A stretch of 13,084 nt of DNA from Clostridia bacterium. GTDB taxonomy: Bacteria; Bacillota; Clostridia; Oscillospirales; Acutalibacteraceae. The translations under genes were made by a program, and so were the position numbers. The notes beneath the pieces were generated by a model. It searched no databases, was not told the origin of the DNA, and saw only the letters and a list, made by a program, of their open reading frames with translations. Position 1 is the first letter of the stretch, and each line of letters opens with the position of its first letter. Below are positions 8,250 to 13,084 of the stretch, in pieces. The stretch covers positions 1 to 13,084 of the forward strand of contig JAFVTZ010000086.1 of NCBI GenBank assembly GCA_017502965.1. The letters are read 5' to 3'.

Positions 8250-8573
8250 ATGTTAAAATTCAGAAAAATCGCATCAATAATCGGCGTTGTTATTTTGTCA
8301 GCATGTTTGCTTGCAGTTAATGTATCTGCTTTGGGTTACGGTGACTGCAACCGCGATAATGACTTCAATGTACTTGACATTGTTCGCGCTAAAAAGTTTA
8401 TGGCACAGGAAATTACAGAGGACGACATCAGCATAGCTGCGGTGGATTTCGACCGCAACAGCATTCTTGAGGCGAGCGACCTTACAAAACTCAGGAAGGT
8501 ACTTTTAGGTGTTGAAAGTTATGAAGATATGGTTCCCACAGGCGATGCAGAGTGGGGCGAGAATTGGGATTAA
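8250..8573 (+). CDS. Stand-alone type I dockerin mini-protein
   Basis: This 107-residue exported protein consists almost entirely of one dockerin. Residues 1-27 form a signal sequence (MLKFRK then a hydrophobic stretch, possible cleavage after VSA27). LSAC at 16-19 also fits a lipoprotein lipobox, so it could be either secreted or lipid-anchored. The dockerin runs about 29-91. Calcium loop 1 is D32-C-N-R-D...D43 followed by helix IVRAKKF. Loop 2 is D66-F-D-R-N...D77 followed by helix LTKLRKVLLG. The C-terminal tail (92-107) ends in G-D-A-x-W-x3-W-D, matching the tail after the dockerin at the end of the 1-3357 gene. The start is set by GAGAGGAG 8 bases upstream. It begins 17 bases after the membrane-anchored gene and is probably co-transcribed with it. 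Dockerins normally bind cohesins; the role of a free one is not known. An adaptor, cohesin cap or membrane-tethered docking point are possibilities. Confidence 0.9.
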   Translation: MLKFRKIASIIGVVILSACLLAVNVSALGYGDCNRDNDFNVLDIVRAKKFMAQEITEDDISIAAVDFDRNSILEASDLTKLRKVLLGVESYEDMVPTGDAEWGENWD

Positions 8574-8620
8574 TCTTTTAGAGGAGTATTCCAAGTATTC
8601 ATCTAATTTTCATTACCGAA

Positions 8621-8626
8621 AGGAGG
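8621..8626 (+). promoter_or_regulatory. Ribosome binding site that sets a TTG start
   Basis: AGGAGG lies 7 bases before TTG at 8634. Its strength and spacing, together with the complete signal peptide that follows, decide for the TTG start. The rest of the 60-base gap (8574-8633) holds no clear promoter or terminator. Confidence 0.88.
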
Positions 8627-8633
8627 AAACCAG

Positions 8634-11246
8634 TTGCGTTTTAAAATTAACAAAAAGATTATTTCTGTGGTGCTGGCGGTAGTTTTGTTGGTTTCGGCTC
8701 TTGTAGTAGGCTTAAATTTAATGCCCACCGTTGCCGCAACCGAAAACCTTTTGGCTAACGCAAGTTTTGAAACAGCAGATAAAATGTGGAACAGTGCTGC
8801 AGGAAAATCAGGAAACGCAGGTTATTCAAACTTTAAGGTCGGTCACGGCCAGAGTAATCTCATTGCAGACGGTTGGTACGGCACAAACTACCATTCTGCA
8901 GCGGTTACATATTTGAATCACACCAGCGATGCCTATGCAGGCAATTATGCTGTAAATATCAATATGCCTCAAGGCGCAGGCGTTCTGACAATTTATCCCC
9001 ATACTGATACCTTTGATAAAGCGTCAGTCAAAGAGGGATATTATGAGTTCAGCGCCTGGATAAAATCCAATAACACAAGCAGTTCTTTTGAACTAAAAAC
9101 TTCTGACGGAAAGGTTTATACCGCAAAAGTTCCTCAGTCCAATACTTGGACCAAAGTCAGTATTGACGGTATTTATCTCAGTTCCGAAGTTTCTCTTGCC
9201 GCACTTAACAGTTATGCTCAAAAGGGCGTGCATATAAAACTTATCTGCACACCTGACAGCGAAGATTCTTACATCACAATTGATGATTTCAAACTTGTCA
9301 AGAGTGAAAATCTGTTGGCAGGCGGCGACCTTGAGAGTACAGGCACACTCTGGAACACAAAACCGGGTTACACCGATAAAACTGTTGCTCACGGACAGAG
9401 CAATCTCTTGACTGATGGCTGGTACGGACAGAATTGGTGGGCAAATACTTCCAATACTGCGGTAAGAACAAAGGTTGACCATTCGAGTGATGCCGTAACA
9501 GGCAGTTATTCTCTTAAATTCAAACTTCCTGCGGCTGATGCTTCTATCAGATTTTATCCTAAGGCTGACAGCCTGAATAAAGCAGAAATAACCGAAGGCT
9601 ATTATACTTTCAGTGTATGGGTTAAATCAGACAGCAGTGTTGCTACGAATAAGGTTGAAATTAAAACTACTGACGGCTCGGTTTATTCGGCTCCGATTCT
9701 GAAGTCTGATAAGTGGCAACAAATAACAATTGACGGTATATATCTCAGCGAAACCGTAACAATCGCTACAACAACAGGTTATCAGCATAACGGTCCGCAT
9801 ATCCTTATAAGCCTTGTAGCAGATAAGACAAAGGCTACTAATGTTTTTGTTGATAATTTCAGGCTTACAAGACTTGGATTTCTTACCGATGCCGATTTTG
9901 AAAACGGCAAACTTTCAGCCTGGAAAGCAGATAGTTATGAAACAGATGCTACTGCAGAGCTTACAAGTGATGCTTCATCAGGCGAATATGCTGTTAAGTT
10001 GACGCTAAACAGCAGTGATTCGAAAATCTCTCTTAATGAGGTTTCACTTCCTAAAGAGGGCTTCACAGAAGGTTATTATATGTGGGCATTCGATGCCAAA
10101 GGCAAAGGAAAACTCACTGCAAATGCTAAACACGGTAATAAATCTACCGAATATATAGCAGAAGGTCTTAAGGACGAGTGGCAGAGATTTGTTGTCAAGG
10201 ATATTGACCTGCATAAAGGTGTTTTAACTTCTCTTGGTTTCAGTGCCGAGGGAGAGGGCGAGATATTTATTGATAATATCGAGTTTTACCGTCAGGTAGG
10301 TCCCGGTGGACTTATAGACGGTTTGACAGTTGTTCAGGAAAACGATAAACTGATATTACCGACAGCGCCTGAAGGTTATGAAATAACGGTGCTTTCAAGC
10401 AGTAATGCCGATATTCTTTCTCTTGACGGAAAATTGACTTCACCCGAATCTGATACCGATATCGAAATTGTTCTTAAAATCACTAATGTGAACGATTTGA
10501 CAGATACCGCAAAAACAGAGCCTTTCAATGTAACAATAAAACCATTTACTGTTACAGAAGAGCCTGCAGACCCTGAGAAGCCTGAAAATCCCGAAGAACC
10601 TGAAGAGCCTGATGAGCCTGATGTTCCGGATAATCCCCCTGCAGAGCAGGCAGTAAATTATTTTGTGAATTCAAGTTTTGAAAATTGCGAAACTGTCTGG
10701 AATTCTGCAACAAGCAAGTACGGTCCGGGATATGCCAATAAGGTGGTCGGTCACGGTCAGCATAATCTTCTTGCAGATGGTTGGCGCGGTCATAACTGGC
10801 TTAAGAATAGCGGAAAAAACAATTCTGTTGAAAACAACGCTACTCATATTAAAGATGCTCATAGCGGTGAATATGCTTTAAAATTCACCCTTAAGACAAC
10901 CGGTGCAGATTATCTCAATTTTTATCCCAATGCTTCAACAGGCATTAAGACAGATGAGATAACTTCGGGTAATTATAAACTCACCCTTTGGGTTAAGGGA
11001 ACTAATACTGTTTCTACAATAACCGTTACTGACGGTAACGGCACTGAGACCTCCGCTGTTATAAATGCAACAGGGGAGTGGACACAGATTGTTATTGATG
11101 ATATCGCTTTATCAAGCGGTTTAGGTAAGGCTACGGTCGGTTCATCAGAAGTTCCCGGAATTGTTATCAGATTAAACCGTGATAAGAATTCTTCGGTTGA
11201 TACCGAACTTTATATTGACGATATTTGTCTTGAAAAAATCAATTAA
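8634..11246 (+). CDS. Secreted multi-CBM protein without catalytic domain (TTG start)
   Basis: This 870-residue exported protein has no recognisable enzyme domain. The signal peptide is residues 1-35 (MRFKINKK, long hydrophobic core, TVAA cleavage). Modules are: long CBM4_9-like jelly rolls at about 37-224 and 225-415, a shorter one at 416-553, an aBig_2-like Ig domain at 558-639, a Pro/Glu-rich linker at 641-673, and a final long jelly roll at 674-870 that reaches the stop codon. Jelly-roll hallmarks are the opening N-x-SFE strand, [ST]DA-x-[ST]G-x-Y-[AS]-[VL]-x-[FLI], the YYTFSVWVKS-type strand and a closing IDD strand. Three modules carry the HGQ-x-N-L-x(2)-DGW signature (H71, H253, H707). 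TTG is the start because AGGAGG lies 7 bases upstream and the next in-frame ATG (residue 30) would destroy the signal peptide. No dockerin, transmembrane anchor or sorting motif is present. Carbohydrate binding is inferred from fold similarity. Confidence 0.9.
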   Translation: MRFKINKKIISVVLAVVLLVSALVVGLNLMPTVAATENLLANASFETADKMWNSAAGKSGNAGYSNFKVGHGQSNLIADGWYGTNYHSAAVTYLNHTSDAYAGNYAVNINMPQGAGVLTIYPHTDTFDKASVKEGYYEFSAWIKSNNTSSSFELKTSDGKVYTAKVPQSNTWTKVSIDGIYLSSEVSLAALNSYAQKGVHIKLICTPDSEDSYITIDDFKLVKSENLLAGGDLESTGTLWNTKPGYTDKTVAHGQSNLLTDGWYGQNWWANTSNTAVRTKVDHSSDAVTGSYSLKFKLPAADASIRFYPKADSLNKAEITEGYYTFSVWVKSDSSVATNKVEIKTTDGSVYSAPILKSDKWQQITIDGIYLSETVTIATTTGYQHNGPHILISLVADKTKATNVFVDNFRLTRLGFLTDADFENGKLSAWKADSYETDATAELTSDASSGEYAVKLTLNSSDSKISLNEVSLPKEGFTEGYYMWAFDAKGKGKLTANAKHGNKSTEYIAEGLKDEWQRFVVKDIDLHKGVLTSLGFSAEGEGEIFIDNIEFYRQVGPGGLIDGLTVVQENDKLILPTAPEGYEITVLSSSNADILSLDGKLTSPESDTDIEIVLKITNVNDLTDTAKTEPFNVTIKPFTVTEEPADPEKPENPEEPEEPDEPDVPDNPPAEQAVNYFVNSSFENCETVWNSATSKYGPGYANKVVGHGQHNLLADGWRGHNWLKNSGKNNSVENNATHIKDAHSGEYALKFTLKTTGADYLNFYPNASTGIKTDEITSGNYKLTLWVKGTNTVSTITVTDGNGTETSAVINATGEWTQIVIDDIALSSGLGKATVGSSEVPGIVIRLNRDKNSSVDTELYIDDICLEKIN
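8742..9305 (+). repeat. HGQ/DGW CBM-like module, copy 1
   Basis: Long jelly-roll module with ETADKMWNSA near its start and VGHGQSNLIADGW at residues 69-81. Related copies lie at 9306-9881, 10653-11243, 11376-11930 (divergent) and 11940-12518. Confidence 0.75.
9306..9881 (+). repeat. HGQ/DGW CBM-like module, copy 2
   Basis: Residues 225-416 of the TTG-start protein, with VAHGQSNLLTDGW at 251-263 and a second W-rich strand (WYGQNWW) just after. It is closest by eye to copy 1 and to the module at 11940-12518. Confidence 0.75.
10557..10652 (+). repeat. Pro/Glu-rich linker with short codon repeats
   Basis: Short units such as GAGCCTGA and GAACCTGAAGAG recur and encode P-E-x/P-D-x steps (residues about 642-673). 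The linker separates the aBig_2-like domain from the last CBM-like module and is likely extended and flexible. Confidence 0.8.
10653..11243 (+). repeat. HGQ/DGW CBM-like module, copy 3 (C-terminal)
   Basis: Residues 674-870, with VGHGQHNLLADGW at 705-717 and the protein ending right after the closing IDDICLEK strand. Its second half resembles the first module of the next gene (shared [FL]xxWVKGTN...STI-x-VTD and WTQI-x-ID). Confidence 0.75.
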
Positions 11247-11250
11247 AAGA

Positions 11251-11257
11251 AAGGGAG
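11251..11257 (+). promoter_or_regulatory. Ribosome binding site of the last multi-CBM gene
   Basis: AAGGGAG is 7 bases before the ATG at 11265, within an 18-base gap between the two multi-CBM genes. Confidence 0.85.
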
Positions 11258-11264
11258 TAAAAGT

Positions 11265-13084
11265 ATGAAAATCAGAAAAATTTTATCTCTTGCATTAGTT
11301 GCTGCTCTTCTGTGCTCAATTGCTTTAACAGGCGCTGTATCTGCAGATGCTTCAGCTGTTATTAAAGAAGACGGTAACTACCTTTTAAACGGCAGTTTTG
11401 AACTTGCTGAGACCAAAGAAGAAGGAACTCTTTACGGATTTAAAGATTACTGCATCAACCACGGCAACATAGGCGTTTTAGTTGATAACTGGATGACCTT
11501 TAACTGGCTTAACGGCAATTCTGCCGCTAACCCTAACATCAAGGTTACCCACACCACCGATGCTCACAGCGGTGATTATGCACTTTATTTTGATATTCCT
11601 TATTCCAATACTCATTATGTTTATCCTGCAGCGCTTGCTGTAGATACTCTGCCTGCAGGTAACTACCGCCTCAGCGCTTGGGTTAAGGGAACAAACTCTG
11701 CTTCTACTATCAATGTTACTGATGCTGACGGCAATGTTAAGAGTGTTAATGTTGTTGCAAGTGAAGACTGGACACAGATTTCTATTGATGGAATCTCCTC
11801 TATAGGCACAACAATAGTTGGCTCAAAAGACGGTAAAAATATAGAAGTTATCGGAATTACTATCACACCTAAAAAGGGTGATGTGGAATCTTACTTTATA
11901 ATTGACGATATCCGCCTTGAAGCTGTTGAAGCTGAGGTTGAATATCTTACAGGCGGCGGTCTTGAAACTGCTGATAAACTATGGAATTCGGCAACTGGTA
12001 AATCAGGTATGACAGGATATACCAATTTTACACTTACAAATGGTCAGCATAACCAATTTGTTGACGGTTGGAGATATCAAACCTACGGTAGTAGTGCTGA
12101 AACACGTATTGCACTTGACCACACAACTGATTCGCATAACGGTAATTATGCAGTCAAAGCAAATATTCAAGTAGGCGATGCAGCACTTACGCTTTGTCCT
12201 GATGTATCAAGTATAAATACTGCTTCCATAACTGAGGGTTATTACACTTTCTCAGTTTGGGTAAAGAGCACTAATAATTCCGCTAACACAAAACTTGAAG
12301 TTAAGTCTACAGTACCTGACAGTGATACTGCCAAAACATATACAGCAACTGTTACAGCAGGTGAGGAATGGCATCAGATAAACCTTTATGATGTTTATCT
12401 TACCGACGGTGCAGCCAATGTTGCAGCATATAATTCTCATAAGCATATTAAACTTATTCTTACTGCTGATACCACAGATACTTATGTTATTTTCGATGAT
12501 TTCGCTCTTACAAAGCAGGATGTTTTCTATAACGGCAGTATGGAAATTAAGGGTAAAAGCGATACTAATGTAACGGCCAACGGTCAGGCAAATCCAAATA
12601 CTATTCTTCAGGGTTACACCGCTCAGGACTGGAGCGGCAAAAAGACCACATACGATATAGTTGATGATGCTCACAGTGGCGACAAAGCTCTGAAAATCAC
12701 CTTTAGCAGTGCAGGAACAGTTTACTCAAGATATGACGGTAGTGATATCCAACCCGGAACTTATAAATTTAGTGTTTGGGCAAAAGGAAATGCTACCAAA
12801 GCAATACTCAGAGCATATCAGGCAAAAGTTGAGACACCTACCACAGAAGAAGGCGGTAGCCTTAAAAAGAATTTTTATCTTGAAAACCTTTCTGAAACCG
12901 AATGGAAATATTACGAATTTGTATTCACTATAGCTGAAGGTTATACTATTCAGCGAGCTCTTGAACAAAATCAGACTTCGGTATATCTTAATGCACTCGG
13001 TTTTGGTATAAATGGTGGTACTGCGGGCGAATATGCAATATTCGATGATATCAAGTTTGAAAAGGTTGTTGCAAATGCAGAAGA
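11265..13084 (+). CDS. Secreted multi-CBM protein (3' partial)
   Basis: The frame is open from ATG to the window end, giving 606 complete codons and no stop. The product begins with a signal peptide (1-27, MKIRK plus hydrophobic core, VSA cleavage). Three jelly-roll CBM4_9-like modules follow at about 38-222, 226-418 and 420-603. Each opens with a G-[SG]-[FLM]-E strand, contains a (T/V)D(A/S/D)...G segment, a Trp-containing [FL]S-[VA]-W-x-K strand and closes with [IF]DD. Module 2 has the NGQHNQFVDGW variant of the HGQ/DGW signature (259-269); module 1 has a divergent form at 66-76 (HGN...DNW). The start is supported by AAGGGAG 7 bases upstream, and the gene follows its neighbour by 18 bases. 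Module 1 most resembles the last module of the preceding protein. No catalytic domain or anchor is visible, but the C-terminus lies beyond the window. Polysaccharide binding is inference. Confidence 0.88.
   Translation, partial: MKIRKILSLALVAALLCSIALTGAVSADASAVIKEDGNYLLNGSFELAETKEEGTLYGFKDYCINHGNIGVLVDNWMTFNWLNGNSAANPNIKVTHTTDAHSGDYALYFDIPYSNTHYVYPAALAVDTLPAGNYRLSAWVKGTNSASTINVTDADGNVKSVNVVASEDWTQISIDGISSIGTTIVGSKDGKNIEVIGITITPKKGDVESYFIIDDIRLEAVEAEVEYLTGGGLETADKLWNSATGKSGMTGYTNFTLTNGQHNQFVDGWRYQTYGSSAETRIALDHTTDSHNGNYAVKANIQVGDAALTLCPDVSSINTASITEGYYTFSVWVKSTNNSANTKLEVKSTVPDSDTAKTYTATVTAGEEWHQINLYDVYLTDGAANVAAYNSHKHIKLILTADTTDTYVIFDDFALTKQDVFYNGSMEIKGKSDTNVTANGQANPNTILQGYTAQDWSGKKTTYDIVDDAHSGDKALKITFSSAGTVYSRYDGSDIQPGTYKFSVWAKGNATKAILRAYQAKVETPTTEEGGSLKKNFYLENLSETEWKYYEFVFTIAEGYTIQRALEQNQTSVYLNALGFGINGGTAGEYAIFDDIKFEKVVANAE
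11376..11930 (+). repeat. HGQ/DGW CBM-like module, divergent copy
   Basis: Residues 38-222 of the last protein. The signature is degraded to HGN...VDNW (66-76), but the following TDAHSGDYAL and WVKGTN strands keep the family pattern. Confidence 0.65.
11940..12518 (+). repeat. HGQ/DGW CBM-like module, copy 5
   Basis: Residues 226-418 of the last protein, with ETADKLWNSATGKSG near the start and NGQHNQFVDGW at 259-269. The opening is nearly the same as that of copy 1 in the preceding gene (ETADKMWNSAAGKSG). Confidence 0.75.

Noticed and set aside
8250..8573. Free dockerin as the frame-shifted end of the upstream gene
   Set aside because: The upstream protein ends with a convincing membrane helix and tail, and the small gene has its own ribosome site and signal peptide, so a frameshift origin is not supported.
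8581..8586. GAGGAG as a second ribosome site for an additional small gene
   Set aside because: No start codon lies at a useful distance and no reading frame of note follows.
8574..8620. Terminator or regulatory hairpin in the 60-base gap
   Set aside because: There is only a short direct repeat (AGTATTC twice) and a weak inverted GGA/TCC pair, with no GC stem followed by a T run.
10678..10881. Additional short + strand gene overlapping the last CBM-like module
   Set aside because: It is an out-of-frame shadow of the strongly supported module, with no ribosome site or recognisable features.

Overview
The window is moderately AT-rich, strongly Shine-Dalgarno-led coding DNA with every gene on the + strand. 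It encodes large secreted polysaccharide-directed proteins with Gram-positive signal peptides, and two of them carry type I dockerin domains. This points to an anaerobic Clostridia-class bacterium (Oscillospiraceae/Ruminococcus-like gut or rumen type) that makes a cellulosome or a simpler cohesin-dockerin surface system. The taxonomic call is inference from gene content only.

Layout: (1) 1-3357 is the 3' part of a large gene. It encodes the C-terminal half of a right-handed beta-helix domain, then FN3, an Ig-like domain, three jelly-roll CBM-like modules, an aBig_2-like Ig domain and a dockerin. (2) 3397-8232 is a complete tandem paralogue with the same module order plus one extra CBM-like module. 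In place of the dockerin it ends in an acidic linker and a C-terminal transmembrane anchor. (3) 8250-8573 encodes a 107-residue protein that is a signal peptide plus one dockerin. (4) 8634-11246 starts with TTG and encodes a secreted protein built only of CBM-like modules, one aBig_2-like domain and a Pro-Glu linker. (5) 11265 to the window end is a further CBM-only protein, open at the 3' edge. Gaps between genes are 39, 17, 60 and 18 bases, each with a good ribosome binding site and no recognisable terminator, so the five genes look like one operon whose promoter lies upstream of the window.

How they may work together (inference): the two beta-helix proteins would act on the same or related polysaccharide, one attached through a cohesin partner and the other fixed in the membrane. 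The CBM-only proteins could capture or coat the substrate. The free dockerin could occupy, cap or bridge cohesins. No cohesin, scaffoldin, transporter, regulator, RNA gene, mobile element or CRISPR array is visible. The most unusual elements are the dockerin/transmembrane swap between tandem paralogues, the stand-alone dockerin protein, a shared Trp-rich tail after both dockerins, and a family of long CBM-like modules with an HGQ-x-N-x(3)-DGW signature repeated across two adjacent genes.
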